A DNA stretch of 64,000 nt, from NCBI GenBank assembly GCA_005281725.1, contig SSBO01000010.1:862461-926460 (forward strand), in the 5' to 3' direction. Source of the stretch: Wuchereria bancrofti (Eukaryota > Nematoda > Chromadorea > Rhabditida > Onchocercidae). Of the stretch, positions 1-13,771 are shown piece by piece; the first letter of the stretch is position 1, and every line of letters starts with the position of its first letter. The position numbers and the translations under genes are program-made. Below the pieces are notes generated by a model, which had not been told where the DNA came from, searched no databases, and saw nothing but the letters and a program-made list of their open reading frames with translations.

Positions 1-95
1 ATCCATGAAAATGAAACGGCGTGCTAGGTCACGTACGTCACAGCAGTTTTGATATAGAAAAATGAAATAGTATTACTTGGCAGTGTCAATTTTAC

Positions 96-3000
96 TTTGT
101 CCGCGGTTTTTCTTCTTACTCTCATATTTTCCATTGTAGAAACGAGTTGAATGATATAAAAGTTTAAGTCGATTCTGTTGTACTCTTGTTAAAATTTTCA
201 TGAGTAACCAAACGAAAGATGACAAAAGTAAACAAGGTGTCATCTTGAATACCGTACCTGATATCCAGAATGCCATCCGGAATATCTGAAGCATCACAGA
301 AACATGGAATTGGTTTAATTTGAAATTCCTTTGGAATAAAACAGTGGACAGTATAACTCTTTACAATAATGCAAAATGATGATAACGGTAAATCAAAGGT
401 AAAAATTAGGCGAAAATTTCAATCATCTGATTGAAAATGTAAATGAACAAATCTTCCGAATTGATTTTTAAGCTTAATTTTAGCTTTGAAATTTAAGGTC
501 AGAGTGGGACCAATAGTTACTCGTTTTTTTAGGCACAAGCAATTTATTCATTCATTTCTCATTAGATTTAAAAATATGATAATTATACCTTTTTATTGCA
601 TCTAAGATCCAATAATTTTTTTTTTTTAGAAAAATATATGAAAACTAATGTAATTTAGATTGAAATTAAAAAATGTCAATGCAAAGTGATGCATAAAATG
701 ATTGAAAATTAGTACCAAACAATGTGCTTCAAGTGCTAAATCAGAAACACCAGGTACATAAGCTGATGCATCATAATTGCTTGTATCGGTAATATTGCAC
801 GTTTCGCCAAGTTTCATTTCGATAATTTTATAAGCAAGAAAATTTGGTGTGTTCATCAATGTGACAAACAATACAACAAATGCTATCGCCATGTATGAAT
901 GTCGCAGATGAATCTGAATTCATGATAAACTGTCTCAGAAAATCATTTTTAGCTTAAATTGCTCTGCCAACATTTTAAAATTGCAATTGCACCTCAGAAA
1001 ATATTAAATTTTATTTATTTTTTTTTATTAGTATTTAAGATTAGATTGCAATTACATAGTTTACTTCTTTTCAAATGAATGAGATAAAAAACTTTTAATT
1101 CAAAAGAGTGGTAAATTTTTCGTCTATCTTATTCATCAGAAATATGATAATTAATTACTTAAACAATTTAATCCAAAATAAAGTTTCTTTTAGAAGTAAT
1201 TGAATAGGACGAAACTTCTTTCTAATTATTCCATTCTCAAAATTCCACAATTCTTCCGTTAATTTCAGAAGAAAAATTTCATTTATCTAAAGCTATGTTA
1301 CATTACAACATTCAGTACAGGACTGTTTTTCATGGAAATCAAATTTTGTAGAATAATTAAATTTCTATCAGAGCCAGTGAATTAATTCATCAGATTATAT
1401 CGATGCATCTGATTACATCTAGGCCTTCTCAAAAAAAACTTTATGATGATTGGAACTATTTAATGAGTAGTAAATGACATTATTTCATGTATCGCTGAAT
1501 ATATCTAACAGTTAAACAGCGATCTGATAGTTTGCTTGAAGAAAACAGGCCTTAAGAGAAAGAAATTGTTAAATTATTTTCAGTTGCATTACAATTTTGC
1601 ATTTATGAACTCCAGAAAAGTGTCTATAAACACTTTGTTAACCGAGATTTAATTAAATTTTTGGTAATATATTATTATTGTTATTATGTTGAAAAAGTTT
1701 CAGTCCAAAACCATTACATACCCGCAAGACGTCGACCTTCCGCCTACTTCGTAATGTCATATACCGTATTAGTGCTAGCATAACTGAAAACTTAGCATTT
1801 ACATCAACAATTGAAGTATACAAATAAGCTTGGCTATTTGTTTTATTGCTATCGGAACTTTATGTTTTCTTTTTTATATATATTTTTTTCTAAAAAAAAG
1901 AAAAAAAAAAACACTAATTCATAAAATAATCCATGTGACAATTTTTTCATCCGTTTCCTGATCTCATTACTTAGTTATTTTTAAATTAATAAATTCTAAA
2001 AGATATGTAAGTAATATTTTATCGTCAAATTTCAAAGATCTCATTTGATAAAATATATGTTATCTTTGATAATTTTCATATTGGACTGAAGAAAACATTT
2101 ATTTGATAAGCATTCCAAATGAAATACTTCAACCATTACTACCGTAATCAGCTACTAACCCGATAGCCAAATACTACTGGAATGGCCAATAAGTGACAAA
2201 TGCGCATGACACACTAGGAAGACAGCCCAGCCATAACTCCACTGCTTCGGGTGACAGTTAGCAAATGCCGCTAATGTATAATGTGTCGTGTAGATCAGAT
2301 TTGAGAAAAGTACCACCGTGTCACAGCACGCCATTGCTGTCAACGTCATATTTACTGGCGTGCGCATTCGTTTCCTAAAGATTAATCTGGCAAAGTGATA
2401 TGATAATAATTATCTGTCATCTAATGTAATAATAACTTCATTTGCTGCTTGAATAGGTGAAATAATTTTAGGATTATTCTGTGAAAAAAAAAAAACAATA
2501 CTAAAGAAATATTTTTTTTCTTAAAATAACAATTCAAGTGATAAATTAATTAATATTTTAACTTTGGTAGTGTCTGTCAAAATAATTAAACTGATAATTG
2601 ATAAATCATTTCATTTTATCTTTGCTGTTTCTTCAAGCATTGCTATCGTAATAATACTAAGCTATCAAAATGAAACTTACTTTTGCTTTTGTTTTTGTTT
2701 TGTTTCGTTTTTTTTTTTTATATTTTTTGTAGAAATTCTCAGCTGCTTTGAAAAATATTGTATATTAAAGGAATAAGATAAACAAAATGAACTGCTTTTT
2801 GTGATTTATTAACAATTATCAAAGGAAGAGAAAGGGAAAGATAAAAAGGGAGGGAAAGAGGGAGAGAGAGAGACTGGACTAAATGGAGAGAAACCGCATA
2901 AATAAATCATTTCACTTTTTTGTCTATTTTCTCTATTTCAATTCTTAATGCAAAAGTTAAATTTCACAACTGACTAAATGATAAAAGCAATCTTGAATAA

Positions 3001-3440
3001 AGTTGGAATTGGATATGCAATTATAAAGGATTGAATTTCCACGCTTTTTCTGCTATTTAAAGATTTGAAGATCTTTGGAAGATATTATACAATGGAAAAA
3101 GGGAAAATATCCGATCGCATCTTATGACAATTCCATTTTTTAGCTATGCCATTTTTTAGGAAAATAGATTACATTTAGTTGCAAGTAAAAATCAAAAATT
3201 AAAATTCATATTTTTTTAAAATCTAATTCTTTTTTTCCAAATAAATCGGTAAAAATTTACTTACCTTGTAAGTACGACAATGTTGCAAAAGTTACAAATA
3301 GCACCCAAAATGCATAATACAATGGATAAATAAGTATGAATAGGACTGTAGAAATTATGAACAGCATAGAGCCAATCATATACAATGCTACTTTCAGGTA
3401 ATTCAATAATGACAGTTTGGCATCGCTCCAAATTATTCAT
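96..3440 (-). CDS. DMSR-type neuropeptide GPCR, 5' part (TM1-TM5), runs off left edge
   Basis: Rhodopsin-class peptide receptor of the nematode DMSR (dromyosuppressin-receptor-related) group, expected at the plasma membrane of neurons or muscle and to bind an RFamide-like peptide. Exons (minus): 3265-3440, 2160-2374, 1722-1783, 716-913, 96-285; all phases join and about 280 residues are visible. The ATG at 3440 is the first Met after an in-frame stop. Exon 1 gives an N-terminus and TM1 with the N of ICNFCNIVVLTRK. Exon 2 gives TM2 and TM3 with TAMACCDTVVLF, THYT and the Cys of FANCHP. Exon 3 holds MLALIRYMTLRSRR, so the DRY box reads IRY (about residues 136-138). Exon 4 gives TM4 and the second loop with a Cys. 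Exon 5 gives TM5 (FRMAFWISGTVFKMTPC) and the third inner loop. TM6-7 must lie left of base 96. The DMSR call is from remembered family motifs; the exact paralogue is not determinable. Confidence 0.9.
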
Positions 3441-3821
3441 TATTATAAATCCATTTCAAAAAACCTTTCTTTGTTTTTATTGCCTGAATGGAAAGGAAAA
3501 AAATGAAAACTGATTAGAATATGAATTAACTGAAATGTATTACTGAACTTTTTTTTGAAATAAACTGATTTATTTTTCCCTAAAACTAAATAAAAAAAGA
3601 AAAGAAAACGTACAAGGAAAAAGGAGGGAAAATAAGAATGATCAATAAACTTAATTGAAAATGATCGAAAAGTAGAAATTATGATAAACAACAAATATGT
3701 CAGTTATATTGGCGCTTCCAGCTTTGCTTATCTCAATGGGAAATTAACGAGCATTTTGCTGTGACAGAATAAGAAGGACAGGATTGGATGAGATGAGAGG
3801 CCTTACTTTTTATTCAAACAT
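3441..3821. other. 5' flank of the GPCR gene
   Basis: AT-rich, no coding signal. It lies between the receptor start codon and the CTA/CTG repeat tract, so it should hold the receptor 5'UTR and proximal promoter. No clear TATA box or trans-splice acceptor was recognised. Confidence 0.5.
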
Positions 3822-4262
3822 AATACTACTACTACTGCTACTATTACTGCTACTACTATTACTACTACTGCTACCACCACTACTACTACTGCTACTACTA
3901 CTGCTACCACCACTACTACTACTGCTACTACTACTGCTACTACTACTACTACTGCTACTATTACTGCTACTACTACTACTACTACTACTGCTACTACTAC
4001 TGCTACTACTACTACTACTGCTACTATTACTGCTACTACTACTACTACTACTACTGCTACTACTACTGCTACTACTACTACTACTGCTACTATTACTGCT
4101 ACTACTACTACTACTACTACTGCTACTACTACTGCTACCACCACTACTACTACTGCTACTACTACTGCTACTACTACTACTACTGCTACTATTACTGCTA
4201 CTACTACTACTACTACTACTGCTACTACTACTGCTACTACTACTACTACTGCTACTATTGTT
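3822..4262. repeat. CTA/CTG trinucleotide tract with 66-bp higher-order period
   Basis: About 440 bp of CTA units interrupted by CTG, ATT and CCA triplets. The landmark CTACTATTACTG recurs at 4021, 4087 and 4186: one interval is 66 bp and the next 99 bp (66+33). The tract therefore grew by duplication of whole interrupted blocks, not only by slippage. Long Leu-rich (+) and Val/Ala-rich (-) reading frames across it are by-products of the triplet period. It starts about 380 bp upstream of the GPCR start codon. Confidence 0.97.
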
Positions 4263-4558
4263 TAATTTAGAGTAGTGAGAAGAATAGTTAGAAAACGAGA
4301 AAGTTCCATTGAAATTATAGTCGAAAATGATAAAATATTAGAGAAATATTGATTAATTTTGTTGATTTAAATTAATAAAAGAAATAAAAAGGATGGCAAA
4401 AGTTGAAATCGATTTAATTTTTGATGCTAAAATAAAATGAGAAAATAATAGAAAAAATTAAGCAGCAATAATGAAATTACTTAAATTTACCAATAATTTC
4501 ATCAAAAAATAAAAGATAAGGAGAAGAATTGGCATTGAAAGAGAAAAGATGAAGTGAT

Positions 4559-4600
4559 ATATGCTATCAGTTATCATGATATGCTATCAGTTATCATGAC
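4559..4600. repeat. 21-bp tandem duplication
   Basis: The 21-bp unit ATATGCTATCAGTTATCATG plus one base occurs twice in a row. Short local duplication with no coding content. Confidence 0.9.
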
Positions 4601-6181
4601 CACTTAGATTTGTTAAATCTAACACTGGATGTTATAGATAAAATCATTCTTTCATAGTTAATAGCTCTATAGCGTGTCAAGAGATTTATTTATTCATGAC
4701 AATTTTGCAAAAGTCATTGGCTATTATCCGATTTTGGTCTATTGGACTTTTTATTGCTATAGGATTCTAATTTTTTCTCTCCCTCTCCTTCTCCTTTGCC
4801 TCCTTTACCTCCCTCAATCACTAAATTATATTCTGGACATAATCTTTTATTGAAATTTATTTTGAAAACTGACATCATACCACATTTCTCAGTAAAGGCG
4901 TTTCACTTTTCATCCATGCCTTTTGTCTATTTCCTCTGTTCTCTTAACATCTTAAATAAACTTCAAGCATAACATTTGTATCGATTATCTAAAATGATTT
5001 TAGAGCATTTGCTTAAAAATTGATGAAGAAGAATGGCGATTTTTGAAATGAATTCAATGCAAAACAATTGCGCCTAATGATGTTAAATGAAAAACAATCC
5101 CCATTATCAACCATTTATATATATAATAAATATAAATATATTCTGGAAGATATTCTATAAATTAAAACAAATGCATTTTTCAATAAAGCAATTCATATTT
5201 AGTTGTCAAGTAAAATAAGAGGAATATTTTAATTCTTTTCCATCATATATGCATAAATCATTTGATGACAAGAAGTTTTCCCTCAAATTATTTATTGGTA
5301 TCACTTTTAACATAATATATGTGTCGAATGGTTGTAATTTGAAATACCGTAAGTAAATGTGAAAGAAAGAAAGAAAAAAAAACTTAATTTGCTGTATCAA
5401 AAAATTATATTCTCTTAATCACATTTTTTCGACAATAAATCACATAATCGTTTTCAAAATGAAAGAAAATTTATTTTCGGAAAATAGATTTTTGTCGCAA
5501 TGCTTCTTTTTTCAATATTATCGGTCATTATCATAAGAATTTAATGGTTTTATAATTTAGCGATCATCGTTCTTTCAATAATATCAACGATATATACTGG
5601 AATGAAAAAATTAGAAAAAAAAAAGTATGACATTAAATTAATGGTTATCATGGCAATAAGAGCGCCATAATAAATGCTATCTCATAAACTATAACAGAAA
5701 CACATTTCAGTATTAGAGGATCATAGATGAAAATTTTTCATAAAGTTAAATTGTGCAATGAGCAAATATCACTTATTATTATTGCTACTTTTAATTGGCA
5801 CCAAAAATCAGATAAAGCAGACATTTGCTGTTATTATTATTTTTATCTATTCTTATTATTATTTATTATCATTTCTAATTACAGCAAAAATCAATGTAAA
5901 CAGAGTAGAATATATGATAGATTCAAATTTCAATTCTTGTGCCATTTTGAATTCGTTGTTTTACTTTCGCTTCTTCTTCTGCAGATTTTATCAAGCATAT
6001 TTTTCTCTATTAGTTTTCAGAATCTTTTTGCTAGGAAAGTTATAATTACTTTGCGATTTTTATTAACAGATTGATTTTTTAAAAAATTGGGAATAAGGAA
6101 ATGATCTAACAAGTCCAGTTTATTGTCCGCCATAAAGTGAATGTCATTTCTTGTCCTTGATGAAAGTATTTCAGCTATATT

Positions 6182-6475
6182 AACTTGAAGTTTATCATTT
6201 TTATCATTACACTACCACCAAGCACACATAGTACATGATAAAGGATATGACATATGAGCCATAAAATCCCAGAAATGTACTGCGACATGTCGCGGAAATG
6301 CTAAATACGATTACGTCGTATTTCAAAGTATAATCGTCCTTAAATGATTTCAATCAACAAACCACTCACTGATAAGTTAACAAGTTTATCACTAATAAAG
6401 GTAACTATAACCGCCATCCATTAAATCGGTGAATTTGATAACACTGTTGATAAATCATCACTACTGATAAAAATA
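6182..6475. promoter_or_regulatory. Cluster of TGATAA/TTATCA motifs with two palindromes
   Basis: About eight TGATAA or TTATCA hexamers fall within 300 bp. In nematodes TGATAA is the core of intestinal GATA-factor (ELT-2/ELT-7) sites. Within the cluster is a perfect 12-bp palindrome GCGACATGTCGC (6282-6293) and 9 bp later an 8-bp inverted repeat AAATACGA/TCGTATTT around 5 bp (6303-6323). No gene is adjacent, and in AT-rich DNA many such hexamers occur by chance, so the regulatory reading is inference. Confidence 0.3.
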
Positions 6476-9400
6476 ATCATTGCTTCGCAACAATCATGTA
6501 ATCATTGCTTCGCATATACAAACATTCATTTAATCAACAGATATGTGTCATCGTTCATCAAAGTGAACAAACCATTAAATTAAATTCATGCTAAAATAAT
6601 GCTTTCATTGTTTAGTGTTATAGAATGATTGAAAGTCTATTGTCTTACTCAAATAAAATAAGCAGAAAAATACAAAGAAGAAAATGTCGCAAAGGAAAAC
6701 TTAAGGAAGACAGAAAGATAAGAAAACAAACTGCGCTTTTATTATGGTTCATCGAATATTTTGAAACTTCCTGAGCAATTTATTACAAATGTATTAGCGA
6801 GTATAACGAGAAACTGTTGGACTTTTCTCTTCGATAGTATCTATTGTTCAAAGCAGTGATTCTAATCAGTACTGATAATTACTGTTAACATTAAACAAAG
6901 TTGTGAATTAAATTATTTCAGAAAATCTTATTACTACTAGTTTAGCAAGAAAATAAGTATGCAAAAAGTGCATCAGAATTAATTAGTATGTGGCGCAAAA
7001 TGTTATCACGTTGTAGAATTTCGGATTATATCTATTTTAAGATGGAATTAAGCATAGTTAATGCAAAAAAAGGATGAATGGATGGAATAATCATTATTTC
7101 ATTAAGCTATTCAAGCAAAATAACGCAATTACTATGAAGGAAAAACGGAATTAAATATTTGTTGACAACGGATCAGGTAAAAGATCTAAGTTAACTGCAT
7201 AAAGCATAAACAGAAATGAATTTTTCACAGTGAAATGTTGTAGAAAAAGTGTAATCTGAGAGTTTTTGAACAAAGTAAACTTTCAAAATATTTTTAACAA
7301 TAGCAATATGCAAACAAAATTGCCGTTTTAACGGAAGGGAAGCTAACAGGAAGAAGCGAAGGAGGGCAGACAATGACAAATATTGATGACAAAAAATTTT
7401 TTTCTTATAAAAATTAAATCTTCTGGATATTCTCTATCTTTATCGTAAGCTATTCAAATCCCTTTTTTTTCTCGTGATAAAATTTTCATCAACTAGCAAT
7501 TGGGAAATAAAATGCTTTACTAGAATTTCAGATATGCAAATATTCTTATGGTAAAATTTTTGCATAAGTTGGAAATAAATCCTTCAGCTATTTTTTTTTT
7601 TTTATTCACAATGTTTATTTTCAGGCAAAGAACTTCAAAAGATAATTTCGAAATATATCAAACGGTACAAGTTTACTGCATTTAAGATTATATTTCAAGA
7701 AAAAAAAAGAAAACGAAAAGTTTGGAAAACTATGAAAACAGAAGAAGCTAGGCAAAATTAACTTTACAAAGTTTTTTTTTTTTCCTCCCAGAATTCTTTA
7801 AATTGCTCCAAATTTTAATTATTTTGAATGCAGCATAACAACATGAATATTTTGCGATATCACACCTCGATAGCATAAATAGTCAGTCATTAATCTTCCT
7901 AAGCGATTTAATCACCGATTAATTTCACTAAGTGCGAAAATACTGTGAATTTTTCGTAGCAATAGGATATATGGAGTAAGTCGTATTTGAAATTTGCATA
8001 AGCCAAATTAATTGCTATACTTTGACATATTTTAAGGTGAAATTAAATTTCTGATAATGATTATTGACGGAGAAGTAGAACTTTTAATAATTCTAAAAAT
8101 TCAAATTATGTGATAAGAAAATATTAGAAACTGTAAATAAATCATATCCCCTAGTCTGTTTAGAAAAAAAATTAGTTTTACTAATAAAAAAATTAATCGA
8201 AGTAATTTTGAGAAAAATAACTAATTGAAAAGCACTTGGCATTCTGAACATGAATCATAAAAGAGGCGCAAATATACAAATTGATAAAAATTTTCTTCTT
8301 TCTAATCGAGTTATTGCCATTCCGGAGTGCCACAAATTAAGTTAGCCAGGAGTATTTTTAATTTTTTCAGCAATTGTTCCATCTATCTCATCCATCCACC
8401 AGCTCTCGCATCACTTATTTAATTTCAAAGTTAAATATCATTTCGAAATGTAAAAGATTGTGCGGAAAATACTTTAGTAAATTATAAAATGTAGTTGAAA
8501 ATTACCTACCAGTGGTAAACTATCATTGAAAATTTAGTAACATTTAAGTGGCGGTATTATGCGTCAAAGCAAAAGTTATTTAAAACTTTTCTTTGCAATT
8601 CTTCAACAGACTTTTCCACATCATTTATGTAAGAAAATTATTACAGTTCTCGCATTTATACATTTAGAAATTGATCATTTTGATTCAATATTATCTGATT
8701 AGAGATTACTGCGCAAAAAAAAACTCTCTGTAAACCTTTGCGCTAACTTAAATTAAGATCAATTAAAGTGAATGCATGAATAGTTTGTAGAAGATATTGG
8801 CTAATGATTAGTAAATACTCCAATTGCTCATATAATTGAAACTTTCAATCAGATATTAAAATAAAAATTATTAGTTAACATTGTCATTTAAATAAAGTCT
8901 TTTTTCCACTGAAAATATTGTTATCTGAGTTTAGAAATTGTTAATTATGTGCTTTTGCAATTAACTTATTTTGGTTCTCGTTTCATTTAAAATTTATATT
9001 CTAATTACTTTTGATTTAAAATTTACATCCTAATTATTTATTCATTTACTTTAATCACAGTTCGTTTGTACTATTGTTTATCAAGCTTACAAGTGCAAGA
9101 ATTCATGATTTTCAAATTATATTTTCAAACTTTCTGCCAATTTTTCAATTGTAAATTTTTGAAGATAATGAAATGATTAAGACTTGTAAAAAGCTAGCAG
9201 AAATATTTGTGCTCGACTAAGTGTATTCTCGTCTAAATACAATTTTTTAATTATCATTTACTATTGGAATAATGCTAACAGCTAAACTTACTTTTGAAAT
9301 TTAATGAAACGTAAACATATTATTATCACTATTAGTTGCGGTTGCAAATGTTTGAAATACTTTGAAAAAGAAGTAGCAATTATGAAAGCATTTTGATATC

Positions 9401-12400
9401 AAATTCAAACTTAAGTGGCAATTGTGTAATCACCTTGGTAATGAATTTGAATAAAAACAAATTATTGGAATAGCTTTTTCCACGCTTCATTATCTAATTA
9501 TTTTCATTAAAAAATATTTGGTTAAAATGACCCACTCATGAAATTTTAATTTATAATTCGATAAAGCACCTTCCTATGTTTTTTCTTTGTTTCAGAAAAA
9601 TAATTACTTAACAAATATTCAATCAGCTATTAAATCCCATCTTTGTTTAACTATGTTTCTTTTTTTCGGAGTTAAAAGTTTACGACAAATTTGAGAGAAG
9701 TATGAAATAGCATCAATTAATTTAAAATTGAGTTAAAACTGGAAATTCTTTACCCTTGAAAAGGCATTAGATGATATAAACAACGAACGGTGGATGGTCG
9801 ATGTCGATAAGAATGTGCTAGCAATTTAACTTCTAAATGTCGGTGCCGATAAGAAGTGTGAACGAACCTCTGAATTGACTAGTTGAAATTCGGTGGTTGG
9901 CCCAGTGGAATAAAAGAAAGATTGAAATAATTGGACTTGAAAGTATTGGCCATATTAACAAGTACTATAAAAGTTACCAATAGGTAAGTCACTCTCAGAT
10001 TTAGTAGCATAATTAACGAACCAAACACCTGTTACGTAAGTAATACGAACTTGAGGGAATAAATAGAATATTATAGTGTCTTTAAGTTATAACTGGAATT
10101 AAAGAGATCAGTGATCTCTGATCTATCAACATCCATTACATGGTTTTACAATTTAAATGGACATTTCAGATTATTGCAAAGAAAGAGAGCTATTAATGAT
10201 AGTGTGCACTGTATTGAACAAAGAAATAATTCATGAAAAGACGTGTTCGTTACGAATCGTTCAGCTGTTCCATAATTAATTCTGTATTAGAGTGGTCGTA
10301 GAGGTAAGTAATCCATTCTGAATTACAGGTAACGTCACTTAGCAGAGACATTGTAGAGTTGACAAACTGCAAGCTGGTTAATGATTCGGTCCTGAATGAT
10401 CTATGAGTGAATGAGTTGTCTGGTTTTTCTAGTGACGAATGAGTGAGTCTCTGAATTGCTAAATAATTATCGGATAATTTGATCTAGACTATTTCTTAAG
10501 AGAGAAAGAGACGTTCAGACCAGATGAAAACGAGTAGTAATAAATCTGTCAATGACAGAATACCTTGTATAGATCTAACCTTGCCAAAAGGATTGTATTC
10601 ATGATCGGATTACAAACTTTTCAGCGAAGAATCTCGAAGTCTGAATTATCAGTGTACTGATTACGTCCTTATCAGCTGTACAGATCACTCATCCATACTA
10701 AAAGTCAAAAAAAAGTGGACATTGCTATTATTATAATATATTTGAAGAGGAGATTCCTTGTTGGAAACAATTTTTATCGTAGTGCTTTGAATTGATATAA
10801 ATCTTTTTTCCATTGATAAATCTACAGAATAATTATCATCAACTTCCAACGAAATTAGAAACTACAATACTCTATGATGATATGCCTTCGATATAAGCAA
10901 TCATTCCTTTAAACTAAAGAAAATGCATGAAAGTTAGTTATTTCAGACTAGAAGTAATATTACCTACAAAACAAAAAGTAGTAATACCATTAATACTTAA
11001 TAGGGATAACAACTAACCTTTGACCTCAGTTATTAGTAATAACGGACGCCTCACTGATTATGCTCAATTTGCAATTAATTAATTAGCTGCATTGGGTCAA
11101 TGACAAATGGGAAATACGTATGTATGCTGTGTCCCTTATAAAATCTGTGATTAAGAAAGCTAGTTGAAAATGATTAATACGAGCACAATGATTTCACTTT
11201 TAAGCAATTTCCTCCTTATTATCCATGCACAAATAACTGTGACACTGTCACCAACAGCAGTGCTTATCAGTGAGAGCATTAGATGATACTAATAAAACTT
11301 CAATGAATGATATTATCATTAAGCAATATCGAATTCCAATCTTTGCAATTTACCGCCGAGAATGAATAAATGCAAGAAATGATGAATTTATAGCTAATGC
11401 AAGAATGGCAGAAGGATAATTACGATTGTGGCATTTGGATAAGCGCACGAGGAGCGTATTTTGTGTCAAAGGTAAATAAACAGGAAAAAGTGCAACGCTG
11501 AATTCATTAATCGTTAGTAGCTTTCATTTTTTGAGCTTTGACAAGAAATATCGCTCGAGTGATCTGCCAAGGTATTGTTAATATATTACATAAACAAGAA
11601 ATAATTTCAAACTTTTTCGACACAGTTCAACAAACGAGATCAAAATTCTTCTTTTTTTTTTTGAATATGGAGGACTAGAATAATCTGGAATCGAAACTAT
11701 TGGCTCAGAACGATTCTGGCATCAAATTTAGCACATAAAAATTTCCTTCTTTTTCCTTTTTGTTTCATTAAATTGCTTCTTCATAGATTAATTTTCAACA
11801 GATTGTTTGCTGAAGTTCCGTATTTTCCATAATTTCGTTTATTTAGCAGCTCAACTGTACAATGACCATTATTTAGCAACTTAACTGGACAGTGACCATT
11901 GTTTAATAATTAATTGGACAATTTACAAATATGAAGGACAAGTGTCAATTCAAATATCCTTTAACTCTCTCATTTAACAAATTTTTTGTCTTACGAATTG
12001 TCCGTATACAAATTCTATGCTTTCGACCTTATATATTGTTGCCTTTTCCAGGTGAGATCGTTTTTTTTTTTCTTTATTAAACTTTTCCGACAATATAATT
12101 TTGCCTATTGAATAAGTGAGTTAATAAGCCTATGAAACTTTGGCATGAATTGGTTGTGACCGATATGAATTTCTCATATAATAATTTGGTCACTTATTTT
12201 TGTCGTCAAGAATTCATAATTTTTTGTTGTTCGAAACATATTGCAAATTAATTTAGAAATTTACAAAATGATGCATTGATTTTTACATTCAGAGTACAAG
12301 TTGAAATTGTGATACTTTTGAAATTATATGTGAAACTTTTTTCAGTAATTTGAACAAATATCGTCCAAGAAATTATTTTTGAAATTTCAAACTTTGGGAG

Positions 12401-13771
12401 TTATTATTTGAAGGTATGTTCATCCGTTTGGCTGTTTGACTATTTCCTGAAAAATATTCCTTCTGAGCAGTGCTTGAATACCGGAATGTTAGATACGGAT
12501 ATGACGGCATCAGTTTAATGATTACTGTTTACTGCAGTAGCAACTATACTAGCAAAATTCATATAATTTACTCAAGCAGTGCTTTGTGTTTGAAATTTTC
12601 ATGGTTAAGTTAGAATAAAGTTTTCATCTTATAAATTATCCTTGTTTAAATTAACAAAGTTTATTCAAAAAGTTAATTAAGATGTTTCGTAAATAGCACC
12701 TTTTTTGCAGGTAAAATCTCAAATAGATTAAAGTATTGGCGAGATGATATATTATTGGAAATTTTCAGCATCAAATTACAATTTATTTTGCATCACAGAA
12801 TAGAGGCAAATAGATTCGAGTAATGAAATTAATCCAAAAACTCAATTTTTAATTCCTTTTACAAGAGTTACAAAAGTGAGATATAAATTATTCTAAAATT
12901 AATTTTGTGAGTTTTATTAAAGTTAAGGCTTGCAAAAAAAAAAAAAAAATTACAAGAATGCAGTTGTCTATTGCACTAACAACTTCTGTCAGTTAATTAA
13001 TTTCAAAGTTTTGATTTTCTCGTTTTCACTATTTACTTCTCATTTGGCTTAAATTTAGAGCGGAAAAGTAAAATGGATTGAATCAGTAAGTGATAAGTGA
13101 TAAGGATGAACAGGATGCTTTAACCTATATACTTGATCCCTCCATACCGATCACTTCTTTAACAACAGTATCAACGACTGTCTTTTATGGATAGCATTTA
13201 AATTTCGAGAAAAAAGAATTATTTCGTTAAAAATTATTTCGTAATTATTTCCACTATCATTAAAAAATAATTTCTTTCACGAAAGATTTTTGCAATCTGT
13301 GATGAATTTAAGAGATGTGTGAATAAGTTTTCATAAATCAGTGAATATTTCATTGTTTGTCAAATCTGAACGAGCAGTTTCAGGATGATTTGACCAGTAC
13401 TATGTATCCGATCAGTTAATGAATTGAAGGAAATGATTTAACAATGTTTTGCATTCGACACACAATCAAAAGTTAGAGAATGCATTTTAATGTAATAACA
13501 GATATTTGAGTAACATTATCGCAATACTCGAATACTCGTACAATAAGAAGTTAATCGGTAAGAAAGTAATGCAAAATTTGTTAATTTTGATAAAATCTAA
13601 ATAAAATGCAATGAGCATCGTTTCTTATTAGACAAATTGAACATAAAAATAGACAAAAGAAAAATGATTGCAATTGTTGAATAAATCATAGATTATTTGA
13701 TGATAAACGTGTAAAGGAATATTACAACAACACAAACAAATGCTATATTCAACGCTTCTCTCAAAACGTAC

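Larger units (their letters stand above)
4263..13771. other. Gene-poor AT-rich interval
   Basis: About 9.5 kb without an exon I can defend on either strand. It holds a 21-bp tandem duplication (4559-4600), small palindromes and GATA-type motifs (6182-6475), poly-A/T runs, and slightly less AT-rich patches near 9780-9900, 10250-10700 and 11400-11480 that gave no recognisable protein. It could include undetected short exons of the SH2 gene, which is transcribed leftward into it. Confidence 0.5.

Noticed and set aside
3784..4275. Poly-Leu (+) and Val/Ala (-) reading frames
   Set aside because: They are the translation of the CTA/CTG triplet array; no splice sites, domain or independent codon use.
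5727..6074. Overlapping hydrophobic ORFs, one starting like a signal peptide (MSKYHLLLLLLLIG)
   Set aside because: Two frames are both Ile/Phe/Tyr-rich, as expected of AT-rich non-coding DNA; no partner exons or homology recognised.
7191..7379. 62-codon minus-strand ORF with signal-like start
   Set aside because: No splice support, no family; compositionally like background.
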